DNA of 64,000 bases from Listeria swaminathanii (GCF_014229645.1 NZ_JAATOD010000003.1:124001-188000), one strand, 5' to 3'. Shown: positions 51,255-60,723, counted from the stretch's first letter. The notes: generated by a model not told the origin, from the letters alone. Made by a program: numbers and translations.

Positions 51255-52340
51255 TTAAGCGTAGTCACCAGGTTTTGTTTTACTTTTCATTGCCACACCA
51301 AAGTCTGTATAGATGCGTTCTGTTAATTTATTTCCTTTCAACTCCGCAATATGATGCGCTAAGATTTGGAAGGGCAAAATCATTAGGAACGGCGCTTGGT
51401 ATTCATCGAGATCCGCTGGAATTGCTAGCGTGCGGTCGTTCTCAGCTGTACCAAACTTCACTGTATACGTAAATGGCGTATATTTAGATTCATAATCGCG
51501 CAACAGTACTAATCGCTCTGTAACGGCACTTTCTGTTTCTAAGAAGAAAATTCTATGCTGTGGGTTCACTTCTAAATACGGCCCGTGCATAAACGCCTCT
51601 AAATCAAGACCTTGCGATGGCACGCGGACAGTTTCCGAGAATTTCGTTTCAAATTCTTTGCACGTTCCAACTGTTGGACCATAACCAATCGCGGTAAATT
51701 TTGGCGCAGTAGCAAATTCATCCTGCCATTTTTCATAAAAAGCCTCGGTTTGGGCGATTGTCGCTGGAATCGCATCGGTTGCTCGGCTGAACGCACTGAT
51801 TTCGTTATTGAATCGTGTTTCATCAATTTGCCCTGTTTTATATGCAAAATGAAGTCCTGTTAGCATTAATGTTAGAACTGTTGCTGTAAAGCCTTTTGTT
51901 ACGTAGCCAACGCGCTCTTTTCCGCAGCCAATATCCAGTGTAATATCCGCAAATTCGGCAATTTCACTAGTTATATCGCTCGTTAACGCAACGACTGGTA
52001 CGGAAGCTTCTTTTTTCACTCGTTCTAGCGCGGAAATGGTTGAGGTACTTTGACCACTTTGTGAAATCCCGATGACTAGATCTAGGTGACTTGATAGTTT
52101 TTCGTAATATAAATGATTGAATGGTTCTTCAACGGTAATACGAACATCCGCTAGATTTTCAATGTAATATTTAGCACTTTGAGCTGCATTCAAACTCGAC
52201 CCAGTGGCTAAAATCAACCATTCTTTTGCGCCATTTTTTACTAGCGACTCTAGTTTTTCTGCATTTGTTTGGAAATCGGCTAAAATTGCGCGGCACATTT
52301 CCTCTTCTTCATTAATATAAGTCATCATTGTTGGTTTCAT
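51255..52340 (-). CDS. SIS-domain protein (GlmS-isomerase-like / sugar-phosphate deaminase)
   Basis: About 361 residues from ATG 52340, with GGAG 9 nt before it; an earlier ATG (52355) lies inside the PTS gene. Two SIS domains: 'LATGSSLNAAQSAKYYIE' and 'GISQSGQSTSTISALE', then 'GYGPTVGTCKEFETKFSET'. It resembles the isomerase half of GlmS without the glutamine amidotransferase domain, like AgaS/FrlB deaminases. It starts 1 nt after the PTS stop. Likely processes an amino- or glycated sugar phosphate brought in by the operon. Confidence 0.88.
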   Translation of the reverse strand: MKPTMMTYINEEEEMCRAILADFQTNAEKLESLVKNGAKEWLILATGSSLNAAQSAKYYIENLADVRITVEEPFNHLYYEKLSSHLDLVIGISQSGQSTSTISALERVKKEASVPVVALTSDITSEIAEFADITLDIGCGKERVGYVTKGFTATVLTLMLTGLHFAYKTGQIDETRFNNEISAFSRATDAIPATIAQTEAFYEKWQDEFATAPKFTAIGYGPTVGTCKEFETKFSETVRVPSQGLDLEAFMHGPYLEVNPQHRIFFLETESAVTERLVLLRDYESKYTPFTYTVKFGTAENDRTLAIPADLDEYQAPFLMILPFQILAHHIAELKGNKLTERIYTDFGVAMKSKTKPGDYA

Positions 52341-52341
52341 T

Positions 52342-53700
52342 TTAAACTTCTCCATTCGTTACTGTTTCTGCTTCTACTTCCCCAGCAGCTTTTTGTTCTA
52401 AAACATACGCGCGGTTAGCTACAAGTACAAATGGTAGGTAAATCAGCGTTCCAACGACTATAATAGCGATTTGTAGGATGGACGCGCGAATGTCTCCGCC
52501 CGTTGCAAGATAACCTGAAAGCACTGGTGGCGTTACCCAAGGAATCAAGATGTAAGTTTGGCTAATCCAGCCCCATGAAGTTGCAAAGTAAGCCATCGCT
52601 GTGGAAGCAAGCGGTGCAATAACTAACGGAATACCGTAAATCGGGTTGAAAACAACTGGCAAACCAAACATAAGTGGTTCACTGACGTTGAAAATACTAG
52701 GAATTAAGCCGAATTTTGTGACCATGCGGTGATCCGGTCGTTTCGATGCTATGAATATCGCGATAACTAAACAGATGATTGTTCCGCCGCCACCCATATA
52801 TACAAAAGCATCTAAAAACGGTTGTGTAACGATGTTTGGTAAAACTGTTCCCGCATTTACTGCATCAATATTTTGTTGCAAAGAAGTTAAAAGTACTGGT
52901 CCGGAAATTGCGCCTAGTACGAACGCGCCGTGGATACCAAATACCCATAAGAATCCCGCTAAGAATACATAAAGTAGAATCCCTGGAAGCGTTTGGAATC
53001 CGCCAACTAACGGAATTTGTAATACTTTTACGATAATTTCTGGGATGCTCATTGATACAAAACTAACTACAAGTACTTCAATAATGGCTAAAATACTTAG
53101 AACTAAGAAAGATGGAATTAAAATGTTGAATGATTTCGCAATTGCTGGTGGTACACTTTCAGGCATGGAAATCTTTAATTTTTTACTTCTCGAGAATTTT
53201 GCAAGCATTGTGATACTGACTAAAGATGCAATAATCGCAAGGAACATTCCTGTTGAGCTTGTCATTTCTTGAGTTAAAACGCCGCCAGCTTCAAAAGCTT
53301 TGCCGTCAACTGACATTAAATGAGAGGATGCCGGAATTAAAACTACATAAGCTGCAACTGCAACCATCCCTTCCGTACGACCTTCCATTCCGTAAGATTT
53401 CGCTAAAAAGTTCCCAATTAGAAACGCGGCTAAAATCGCCATAATACCTAGTGTCGCGTTGTAAACTTGTACACCTACACCCAAATAATTTTCTACATTT
53501 GGAATGAATTTAAGCAGACCGTTTTGTGGTTGAAGCAAAACATTATTTACAAGTAAGAAAAATGCTGCGATGATCGTAATTGGAATCATTGCTGCAAAGC
53601 CATCACGAATCGCCATGATATGCTTTTGCGATGAAATTTTTTGGGCAAAAATTGATAATCCTTCAATAAATCGACTAGATAAAGTTCTCTCTGAATTCAT
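52342..53700 (-). CDS. PTS system, cellobiose-type EIIC component
   Basis: 452 residues, about ten membrane helices, lactose/cellobiose-diacetylchitobiose EIIC family ('GFLWVFGIHGAFVLG', 'FNVSEPLMFGLPVVFNP'). It is the membrane channel for a beta-glucoside; EIIA and EIIB are not encoded next to it and must be shared from elsewhere. RBS AGGAGG. Third gene of the operon. Confidence 0.93.
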   Translation of the reverse strand: MNSERTLSSRFIEGLSIFAQKISSQKHIMAIRDGFAAMIPITIIAAFFLLVNNVLLQPQNGLLKFIPNVENYLGVGVQVYNATLGIMAILAAFLIGNFLAKSYGMEGRTEGMVAVAAYVVLIPASSHLMSVDGKAFEAGGVLTQEMTSSTGMFLAIIASLVSITMLAKFSRSKKLKISMPESVPPAIAKSFNILIPSFLVLSILAIIEVLVVSFVSMSIPEIIVKVLQIPLVGGFQTLPGILLYVFLAGFLWVFGIHGAFVLGAISGPVLLTSLQQNIDAVNAGTVLPNIVTQPFLDAFVYMGGGGTIICLVIAIFIASKRPDHRMVTKFGLIPSIFNVSEPLMFGLPVVFNPIYGIPLVIAPLASTAMAYFATSWGWISQTYILIPWVTPPVLSGYLATGGDIRASILQIAIIVVGTLIYLPFVLVANRAYVLEQKAAGEVEAETVTNGEV

Positions 53701-53712
53701 TTTTTTGTCCTC

Positions 53713-56115
53713 CTATGACTTTCCTGTTATTTTGTTTAAATCTGCTACAATTGACATCCATTTGCCGGCGTTACCGACCCAAACTTCCTTATAAGTTGCA
53801 TTATTAAACTCCGGCCAGTATGGTTCATCTTCATTTCTAAAAGTTTCCATTCCGACTGGTATTTCCCCTGTAATTTCGCCGTTCAGCACACTGTACTGCT
53901 GTGCATAGCGGTAACCTTCGCCGTGCATCATTGATTGTCCAAACGGGTTCATTCCAATTACCCACTGCAATTGACCTTCCGCAATATCTAAAAGTGCTTT
54001 ATCTTGTAGAATTTTCCCAGCAATCGATGCCGCTTTTCCTGCTGAAAGTAAAATGGCATTATTTCCTCTAAACGAGAACCAAATCGGGAATTTCCGTAAA
54101 GCAATCTCGTCGTTTATTTTGATGCCTTGCTCGAATTGCAATTGGTATTCTTCTATCGCGCGTTCATCAATGAGTAAATGCTGTAAATGAAAACTTGCTT
54201 CGTCCAAATACTCGTCTTTTTTGTAAAGTCCTGCTGGAATGAGCGGATACGGTTTAGTGAAACGCGTTACTTTTTTCAAATAATCGCCGTACATTTCGAC
54301 TGATTGTAGCCAAGTTTGTTTCTCTGCATGCGCTGGTTGTGTTTCAAGTGCTGCCTCAAGTGCCATTAAATAAAGATGTTCGCGCGCTTGATGATTGAAA
54401 TGCTGAATGACATTGTGCGTATTATCGCGATAGAAAAATCCTTTGTAAAGCTCGCCAGTTTCGCTGTCTTCAATCCCTGCTTTTTCTTGCGCTTCAAGCA
54501 TCAAACCAAGCCATTCAAGCGCTTTTTCAGCATAAATTTCTTTATTTGTCAGTTGGTAAACCATCGAAGCCGCCCAAGAAGCCGTTGCGTAATATAAACT
54601 TTCAGAGGTTTGATACGTATGCTCCCAGAAAATCGGTTTTTGACCTGTTCCGTGTTTTTCCAATTCCGCTATTGCAAAAAGTAAATCCTCTTCCGCAATT
54701 CGCAGTAAATGGTTCCGCATAGTAGTGTTATCAGCGATTCGGCTACCAATATACGCTTCAATCCCTGCGCAGTAAAAGTTCTCGTACGCCTGATTATGAA
54801 CGCGCGCAATCGCATCATCCATGCCACCAACAAGCCCATCCGTCCACCTTGTCATACCCGCACTAGTCGCCCTAAAACCATCGCCAAAGCGCGTTTTCAA
54901 AATGAAATCAAGTCCCCATTCGCCTTCTTCTAAAAGACGCATCCGCAATGTTTCCTCTTTTCCAGGTAAACTTGCAGCCATTTCGTATAAAGCCATCGTC
55001 ACTTCCGCCGTTTGAATGAGCTGTTGCGAAACATCCCCCGCGTCGTGCCAACCACCATTAAATGACAGCTGTTTCCCTGCATGCTCAGCAATAATATCCG
55101 CATGACAAGTCGTATGTTTCCCAAAAACCGGACAACCACAACGTTCACAGAAAATAAAATTGAGCGATTTCCAGATAGAAGATTCCCAAATTACCTCAGA
55201 AGTCCCAATTTGGAATGTTTCCGTTTGCATTTCAGCAAATTTCAAATAGTATTCACCGACCGTCTGCAAGTCTGAAAAATCAAGAATGATATAATTGCCA
55301 GTTTCAGTCGTATTTTGATAACCTTTTCCAGTGAAAACAACCGTATTTGTTTCTTTTTCATGGACTGTAAAGGAAGTTGCTTCTATTTTATTCGCACAAA
55401 ACGCCACTTTTGGCATCTCTTTGGAGTAGCCGTTATGGGAATAAATCAGCGCGTTATCTTGAGGAACCCAACCTTTCGAAATTTCCGGTTCGCTGATTTG
55501 CTCTAATTTAATTTCATTAATGAATAATTCCATCGTTCCAGCAGTCAGCCGCTCTGGACCATTCAAGTAATAACTGAAACTAATTTCCGTCATCTGGTCG
55601 CGCGGCAAACCTTCAATTTCGAAAATGACATCATTCCATTCATGATTGATTAAATTCACCCCATGAACTCCCTCACGGCCATATATATCAGGCACTTTCA
55701 CGGTTCCATCGTTTTTAAAACTGATCATTAAATACGGATTCGTCACTCCAGGAAAATCTGGAAAAACTTGAATTCGCACGCGGTTAAAGTCGCTCCAGTT
55801 CTCGTTTTCAAGCGGCGCATATATGGTAACGTTACCAAAATTGGTGTAGTCACCGTCATCCGGCGCACCAGCTGGCCAGTGTGGCATAACGACTGGTGAA
55901 GTTAACTTAATTTCACCTTTATCAGAAATAATAAAATCTCCTACTCCTTGATGTGCAAAATCCAAGGAAACTTGCTGTTCCGCGCTAAATAGTACTCTGC
56001 TTGATAAAACTTGTTTCTTTTTCGCTAATGTTTCTAGCGCATGTTCTGTTTCAATAGGGAGTGGTCGATGAATAATACCAGTTTGGGCAATTTGTCGTTT
56101 CATACTTGGCTTCAT
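53713..56115 (-). CDS. Cytoplasmic GH9-family glycosidase (endoglucanase-like)
   Basis: 800 residues without a signal peptide. An N-terminal beta region (about 50-230, CBM-like) is followed by the CelD N-Ig domain (about 235-310) and the (alpha/alpha)6 catalytic domain. Catalytic Asp residues are in 'NGGWHDAGDVSQ' (near 360-370), and the acid Glu is probably in the C-terminal 'YWPEFNNATYKE'. GH9 proteins cleave beta-1,4-glucan; lack of export suggests action on imported (phospho-)oligosaccharides. Start overlaps the ROK stop by 4 nt. An operator-like palindrome lies inside the gene (55824-55837). Confidence 0.88.
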   Translation of the reverse strand: MKPSMKRQIAQTGIIHRPLPIETEHALETLAKKKQVLSSRVLFSAEQQVSLDFAHQGVGDFIISDKGEIKLTSPVVMPHWPAGAPDDGDYTNFGNVTIYAPLENENWSDFNRVRIQVFPDFPGVTNPYLMISFKNDGTVKVPDIYGREGVHGVNLINHEWNDVIFEIEGLPRDQMTEISFSYYLNGPERLTAGTMELFINEIKLEQISEPEISKGWVPQDNALIYSHNGYSKEMPKVAFCANKIEATSFTVHEKETNTVVFTGKGYQNTTETGNYIILDFSDLQTVGEYYLKFAEMQTETFQIGTSEVIWESSIWKSLNFIFCERCGCPVFGKHTTCHADIIAEHAGKQLSFNGGWHDAGDVSQQLIQTAEVTMALYEMAASLPGKEETLRMRLLEEGEWGLDFILKTRFGDGFRATSAGMTRWTDGLVGGMDDAIARVHNQAYENFYCAGIEAYIGSRIADNTTMRNHLLRIAEEDLLFAIAELEKHGTGQKPIFWEHTYQTSESLYYATASWAASMVYQLTNKEIYAEKALEWLGLMLEAQEKAGIEDSETGELYKGFFYRDNTHNVIQHFNHQAREHLYLMALEAALETQPAHAEKQTWLQSVEMYGDYLKKVTRFTKPYPLIPAGLYKKDEYLDEASFHLQHLLIDERAIEEYQLQFEQGIKINDEIALRKFPIWFSFRGNNAILLSAGKAASIAGKILQDKALLDIAEGQLQWVIGMNPFGQSMMHGEGYRYAQQYSVLNGEITGEIPVGMETFRNEDEPYWPEFNNATYKEVWVGNAGKWMSIVADLNKITGKS
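55824..55837. promoter_or_regulatory. Intragenic copy of the LacI-type operator
   Basis: TGGTAACGTTACCA, a perfect 14-bp palindrome identical to the core of the promoter operator at 57093-57110. It lies about 280 bp inside the GH9 gene and may be an auxiliary site for looping. Confidence 0.5.
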
Positions 56116-57077
56116 TCTTTTCCTCCTTCTTCTCCTAGCTTCATTCCAATAACTGCCGCGCCGATTAAGCCCACTTTATCCTTCTCAAGCTTAGAGCGAA
56201 CAACACCTTTTGTAACAAACCGGATTGTATTACTTTGAAGATTATCCATTATCTTTTGGAAAAAATGCTCATTTCTCGTCACGCCGCCGCCAAGAATGAC
56301 GCATTCTGGATCCGTTGTACGAACCAGATTCATAATCAAATTGGCTAATTGAAGCGTCGCATTATCAACGATTCTTTCAGCAAGTTCATCTTTTTGTTCC
56401 GCTGCATGAAGAACCATTTTCCCAGTTAGTTCGGCAGGGTTTTCGGCAAGCACCGATGTTGGGTAATCTTTTAAATGTCTTAGCGCTTCTTCTTTTATGC
56501 CAAGACCCGAAGCAAGGCGTTCCACACAACCACGTCTACCGCAGCCGCAAGCTACATCGCTATGAATATCTATAACAGCATGGCCAATTTCACCAGCGTT
56601 AAAGTGCCCGCCTTGCGTAATGCGTCCATCCACCACAAATCCAGCAGCTAGGCCAGTTCCAACATTCAAATAAATAAAATCGTTCGTTTCTCGTCCCCAA
56701 CCAAATTGTTTTTCAGCCATCGTTGCGCAAACTACATCATTACCTAAACTTACTGGTAATCCCGTTTTTGCTTCTAATATTTCTGCAAGAGGGGTTGGAT
56801 TTGTTTTCCCTGGTTCGATTTCTAGCCAAACACCTGACTTATAATCCACTCGTCCGACTAGACCAACGCCAACACCGATTTGCTTTTCTGCTATAAAACC
56901 GATATTTTGCGTGTAATCATCTAATGCGTTTAGTAAAACTTCCACTGCTTTAGTTTGGTTTTCTGTGTTGCTCGGATAACTCTTGGAATTCAGCACCTCC
57001 CCGTCTCTCGTTACTTCGCCGATTAAAATTTTAGTGCCACCTAGATCAATGCCGATGACAGATTCTTGTATGTTCAA
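56112..57077 (-). CDS. ROK-family sugar kinase
   Basis: 321 residues with TTG start after GAGGTGG. ATP-binding 'GIDLGGTKILIGEV' (about 9-22). The ROK signature is present, with a zinc-binding 'GEIGHAVIDIHSDVACGCGRRGCVE' cluster (His and three Cys, shown in parts). No N-terminal HTH, so it is a kinase (glucokinase/fructokinase type) rather than a repressor. First gene of the operon. Confidence 0.9.
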   Translation of the reverse strand: MNIQESVIGIDLGGTKILIGEVTRDGEVLNSKSYPSNTENQTKAVEVLLNALDDYTQNIGFIAEKQIGVGVGLVGRVDYKSGVWLEIEPGKTNPTPLAEILEAKTGLPVSLGNDVVCATMAEKQFGWGRETNDFIYLNVGTGLAAGFVVDGRITQGGHFNAGEIGHAVIDIHSDVACGCGRRGCVERLASGLGIKEEALRHLKDYPTSVLAENPAELTGKMVLHAAEQKDELAERIVDNATLQLANLIMNLVRTTDPECVILGGGVTRNEHFFQKIMDNLQSNTIRFVTKGVVRSKLEKDKVGLIGAAVIGMKLGEEGGKE

Positions 57078-57092
57078 CTATTCCACCTCATT

Positions 57093-57110
57093 TTTGGTAA
57101 CGTTACCAAA
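57093..57110. promoter_or_regulatory. LacI-type operator O1
   Basis: TTTGGTAACGTTACCAAA, an 18-bp perfect palindrome between the ROK start and its promoter. Probable site of the LacI protein encoded divergently at 57279. Confidence 0.75.
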
Positions 57111-57123
57111 TTAAACCATTTGT

Positions 57124-57137
57124 TGATAGCGCTTTCT
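57124..57137 (-). promoter_or_regulatory. Catabolite-responsive element (cre)
   Basis: AGAAAGCGCTATCA on the minus strand matches the CcpA consensus TGWAANCGNTNWCA at all but one fixed position. It lies just downstream of the -10 box, where CcpA would block transcription. Confidence 0.65.
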
Positions 57138-57142
57138 AACAT

Positions 57143-57171
57143 AGAATAACTGGATATTTTTAATATGTCAA
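57143..57171 (-). promoter_or_regulatory. Promoter of the ROK-GH9-PTS-SIS operon
   Basis: -35 TTGACA (57166-57171), 17-bp spacer, -10 TATTCT (57143-57148). It is flanked by operators at 57093 and 57188 and followed by a cre. Confidence 0.8.
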
Positions 57172-57187
57172 CCCCTTTTTGCGTATT

Positions 57188-57205
57188 TTTGATAACGTTA
57201 CCAAA
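57188..57205. promoter_or_regulatory. LacI-type operator O2
   Basis: TTTGATAACGTTACCAAA, one base away from O1. Its centre is 95 bp from O1, close to nine helical turns, suited to looping over the promoter. It also lies just before the lacI-type gene, so autoregulation is likely. Confidence 0.7.
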
Positions 57206-57278
57206 TTATACTTGTTATTTGCCTATAAATACGCTACACTTAAAATAGTTAAAAATGCTTATGAGGTGAACATTCCTA

Positions 57279-58334
57279 ATGAAAAAAATAACTATACAAG
57301 AAATTGCTAAACTTAGTGGTGTTTCCGTTTCCACGGTTTCACGGGTTATCAATAATAGTCCCTCTGTTTCAGCTAAGAAACGCCAAAAAATCCAAGCAAT
57401 CATCGATGAACATAACTACACACCTAGCGTATTTGCTCGTGGAATGGTTAATAAGCAAACCAAGAATATCGGCGTGATTTTACCAGATATTTCTAATCCC
57501 TATTTCATTTCACTGATAACGCAAATTCAAAAATTCGCGCTAGATTATATGTTTTCAACAATTTTGTTCAATACCATGCTTGCTGAGCCAAATAATAAGA
57601 ACAACAACCATCCATTAACTGAGGAAGATTACTTAAAAATCATCTTAGAAAAGCAAGTTGATGGGTTACTTATTTTAGGTGGCGAAATTGATAAAGAAAT
57701 CGTTCCAAAAGATTATATTACTGCTTTAAATCAGTTAAATAAAGCCATTCCAGTAGTTGTTATCGGGTCAAAAATACCTGAGCTCAACTGTTTATTTATT
57801 GAACGTAATTTGAAAAAAGGCGTTACAACTTTAGTCAGCCATCTGACAGCGCTCGGTCATAAAAATATCGGTTTTATCGGCGGGGAAGCTGGCGTAAAAA
57901 TTACTAGTTATCGACTTGAATCTTTTAAAGAAGCAATGGCTAGCTATCAACATCCGCTAAATGACGACTGGGTTGTGCTTTCTGATTACTATACGGCGGA
58001 TGGTTATGCAGCGATGACTCAACTTTTAGAGAACAATACCACGTTACCGACAGCGCTCGTTGCTATCAATGATAATGTTGCTATCGGGGCGATTCGGGCG
58101 ATTAATGATGCTAAACTTTCTTGTCCGGAAGATATCGCGATTGTCAGCTGCGATCAATTTATGAATGGAGATTACCAAACTCCGCGCTTAACTTCCATGG
58201 ACCAACACAATGAATATCTTGGAAAAATGGCCATTTTACAACTAATTAGCGCTATTAACGGCCAAGTTGAGCCAATGATCATTAACCATAATCCAGAATT
58301 AATTATCCGCGAATCTTGCGGCTCTAAGCTATAA
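57279..58334 (+). CDS. LacI-family transcriptional repressor
   Basis: 351 residues. HTH at the N-terminus ('TIQEIAKLSGVSVSTVSRVI'), hinge, and periplasmic-binding-like effector domain ('NIGVILPDISNPYF'). RBS GAGGTG. Divergent from the beta-glucoside operon with shared operators TTGGTAACGTTACCAA. Probably senses a beta-glucoside or its phosphate. Confidence 0.93.
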   Translation: MKKITIQEIAKLSGVSVSTVSRVINNSPSVSAKKRQKIQAIIDEHNYTPSVFARGMVNKQTKNIGVILPDISNPYFISLITQIQKFALDYMFSTILFNTMLAEPNNKNNNHPLTEEDYLKIILEKQVDGLLILGGEIDKEIVPKDYITALNQLNKAIPVVVIGSKIPELNCLFIERNLKKGVTTLVSHLTALGHKNIGFIGGEAGVKITSYRLESFKEAMASYQHPLNDDWVVLSDYYTADGYAAMTQLLENNTTLPTALVAINDNVAIGAIRAINDAKLSCPEDIAIVSCDQFMNGDYQTPRLTSMDQHNEYLGKMAILQLISAINGQVEPMIINHNPELIIRESCGSKL

Positions 58335-58350
58335 CGAAAGGAAGGTTTAC

Positions 58351-59160
58351 TTGGAAAAATACTTAATTTGCTCCGATTTAGACGGGACATTACTACTAAA
58401 AAATCAAACAATATCCGAAAAAACATTAACTATGTTGCAACAACTAATAGAAGAAGGCCATCATTTTGCCGTTTCCACTGGTCGAATGTACAATTCTGCA
58501 ACAGATTTCGCTAAACTCGTTCATCCAAAAGCAGATATCATCGCTTCAAACGGCGGCGTGGTAGCAGTATCCGGCGAAATCATCCAACAAGAAAAAATGA
58601 AGCAATCTGCGTTATTAGAAACGTTTTCGTTGTGCCAAGCTCATGATTTGCCAGTGTTTTTCTTCTCCACGGATACGGTTTACTATACAAAAAATCCGCC
58701 TTATTATTTTACCGATGAGGAAGACAAAGGCCGCGTTAATGCGACAAAACTCGTTGCTATTAAAACGGAAGAAGCTTTCCTACAACACGCGGATCAGTTT
58801 ATTAACGGCATCGTGATTGAAGAAGAGGATTTTGATAAATTAGCTGTCCTTCGAAACGAATTAGAAAAATTAGCCGATGTTTCCATTCTTTCTTCCCATG
58901 CTAACAACATCGAAATTTTGCCAAAAGATATGGATAAAAAATATGCCGTGAAAAATCTGGCTGCACATTTAAATATCAAGCCAGAAAATGTAATTACTTT
59001 CGGCGATGGTGAAAATGATATTGGAATGCTTGAAGTAGCTGGCGCAGGGGTCGCAATGGAAAACGCAAGCGAACTTGTGAAAAAAAGCGCTGATTTTGTC
59101 ACTGCCGCAAATGACGCTGACGGAATTTACTGCTTTTTGAAAAAACATCTTAATCGTTAA
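58351..59160 (+). CDS. HAD-superfamily phosphatase (Cof-type)
   Basis: 269 residues with TTG start after GAAAGGAAGG. Motif I 'ICSDLDGTLL' (Asp9, Asp11), motif II 'VSTGR', motif III Lys, motif IV 'TFGDGENDIGML'. C2B-cap subfamily; hydrolyses sugar phosphates or similar. It starts 16 bp after the lacI gene and is probably co-transcribed with it. Confidence 0.92.
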   Translation: MEKYLICSDLDGTLLLKNQTISEKTLTMLQQLIEEGHHFAVSTGRMYNSATDFAKLVHPKADIIASNGGVVAVSGEIIQQEKMKQSALLETFSLCQAHDLPVFFFSTDTVYYTKNPPYYFTDEEDKGRVNATKLVAIKTEEAFLQHADQFINGIVIEEEDFDKLAVLRNELEKLADVSILSSHANNIEILPKDMDKKYAVKNLAAHLNIKPENVITFGDGENDIGMLEVAGAGVAMENASELVKKSADFVTAANDADGIYCFLKKHLNR

Positions 59161-59161
59161 T

Positions 59162-59196
59162 AAAAAAACGCTGCCCGCGCGGACAGCGTTTTTGTT
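59162..59196. terminator. Bidirectional terminator after the HAD gene
   Basis: AAAACGCTG-CCGC pairs with GCGG-CAGCGTTTT between two convergent genes. Confidence 0.88.
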
Positions 59197-59535
59197 TTAT
59201 TCTTCTACTGAAGCAGCTTCTTCATAGTTAATTAGTGCGATTAATCCACCAACAGCAAGTAATACGATTGGTAGTAAGAACATAATCGAAATCGACATTG
59301 TACAACCGATTGCAGCCGCAACCATCATTGCTCCACCAAGACGTGGCTTATGCGAAACAACAAACGATCCTGCAAGCCCAACCCCTGAAAGCACAAGCGA
59401 ACCAATTGTTAACATATAGAAGAAAAACGATTCCTCTTCTAAAGCCTGTGAAATGTCAGGAATAACAAGAACCATCAAACTAAATCCAATCCCCAGTGCC
59501 GCCCCTAAAAATCCAAGCAATCCTTCAACTTTCAT
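59197..59535 (-). CDS. Four-helix small membrane protein (DUF4064-like)
   Basis: 112 residues with four hydrophobic segments: 'LLGFLGAALGIGFSLMVLVI', then about 37-62, 68-82 and 82-103. The tail is acidic. It resembles DUF4064-type proteins in size and helix pattern. Single gene; function unknown. Confidence 0.75.
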   Translation of the reverse strand: MKVEGLLGFLGAALGIGFSLMVLVIPDISQALEEESFFFYMLTIGSLVLSGVGLAGSFVVSHKPRLGGAMMVAAAIGCTMSISIMFLLPIVLLAVGGLIALINYEEAASVEE

Positions 59536-59616
59536 GATAAAAACTCCTTTTTCATACGCGTTTTCTTTTATGTTATCATTTTAACAAAAAATTGAATAGT
59601 TATCAGCTTGGAAAAT

Positions 59617-59650
59617 AAAAAAAGACCGACAATCAAGTCGGTCCAAAAAG
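59617..59650 (-). terminator. Terminator of the LD-carboxypeptidase gene
   Basis: GGACCGAC pairs with GTCGGTC, followed by seven T on the minus strand. It lies about 120 bp after the stop codon. Confidence 0.75.
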
Positions 59651-59766
59651 GGAGTTTAGGATTTTAAGGAAGATTACAATTAGCAAAAAGGGAGTAAAAC
59701 TAATTGTATTCCTTGCTTACAAGTTCTATATTAAAGGTTAATTATGAACATTTCGCAATAAAAATA

Positions 59767-60651
59767 TTAAAAATTTGTTAATGTTTCTCGTGAGATGCTA
59801 ACTTTCTCTCCTATGCAGCATGGTTTCGCATCTCCGCTATGCCCAATTTCGTTCGTTCGGAAAATCGGCAACTTATATTCTCGCCCAATCTGTTGATATA
59901 AGCGAGCTATCCTATCGTACTCGCCGCTTTCCTCCGCCTCTGAATGTTGTCCGACAATAATCCCCAAACAGTTAGAAAACACACCCAACTGCTCTAATTG
60001 CGCCACATAAGAAGCTATTTTTGCCTCTTTTCCACCCAAACTCTCCAACAAAATCACTTTATTAGTAAAATCTGGCATAAATTCCGTTCCTGCCAATTTC
60101 AAAAAGCAACGAATATTCCCACCGATAACTTCTCCAGCGCGCCATTCAAAATCATTGAGCTGCTCTCCATTAATTGATATGCAATTTTCAAAAAAGCTTC
60201 TTCTAAACTGGCTTTGCTGCAACTCGCTATCTTTTCCAACTAAGTGCAATAATTGATAATTAAAACCTGGCTGCCCCGTTTTCGCATAAAGAGCATTCAG
60301 AATAACCGTTAAGTCACTGTAGCCAACAAATGGCTTTGGCGCGTTTCGGATAATATCAAAATCAAGATAAGGCAGTACTTGATTTGCTGCATCTCCACCA
60401 GAAATATCAAATATCACTTTCACCTCTGAGTCTTGATACAATTTCATCAGTTCTCTTGCCCGTTCTTTAGGAGAACCACTGTAAGGCGAGGCTTCAATTT
60501 GAAAAATGGTCTGGGCAAATATGACTCGCAAACCAAATTCTGTTCTCAAAACTTCCTCCAGCCGCTCAATTCGCGACTTATCTTCCGCTTTCCGCCCGTC
60601 AGAACAACAAATAATCCCCACTGCGTCACCTTTTACTAACACATGCTTCAC
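59767..60651 (-). CDS. S66-family LD-carboxypeptidase-like protein
   Basis: 294 residues with GTG start. Catalytic Ser is in 'FVGYSDLTVIL' (near 115), Glu in 'VILLESLGG' (near 205), and His in 'NEIGHSGDAKPCCIG' (near 275). The family includes peptidoglycan LD-carboxypeptidases and microcin C7 self-immunity proteins (MccF). There is no signal peptide, so it acts in the cytoplasm, in wall recycling or detoxification. Confidence 0.9.
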   Translation of the reverse strand: MKHVLVKGDAVGIICCSDGRKAEDKSRIERLEEVLRTEFGLRVIFAQTIFQIEASPYSGSPKERARELMKLYQDSEVKVIFDISGGDAANQVLPYLDFDIIRNAPKPFVGYSDLTVILNALYAKTGQPGFNYQLLHLVGKDSELQQSQFRRSFFENCISINGEQLNDFEWRAGEVIGGNIRCFLKLAGTEFMPDFTNKVILLESLGGKEAKIASYVAQLEQLGVFSNCLGIIVGQHSEAEESGEYDRIARLYQQIGREYKLPIFRTNEIGHSGDAKPCCIGEKVSISRETLTNF

Positions 60652-60675
60652 CGCCTATTTTTCCCCAGTATAACA

Positions 60676-60714
60676 CAAAAACAGCTTGAGCAAGATAGCG
60701 CCCAAGCTGTTTAT
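60676..60714 (-). terminator. Terminator of the beta-glucoside PTS gene
   Basis: AAACAGCTTG pairs with CAAGCTGTTT, followed by TTGTG on the minus strand. Confidence 0.75.
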
Positions 60715-60723
60715 TTAGAAGTC

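Noticed and set aside
57240-57403. 62-codon minus-strand frame at 57215-57403
   Set aside because: Antisense to the start of the LacI gene and within the operator region.
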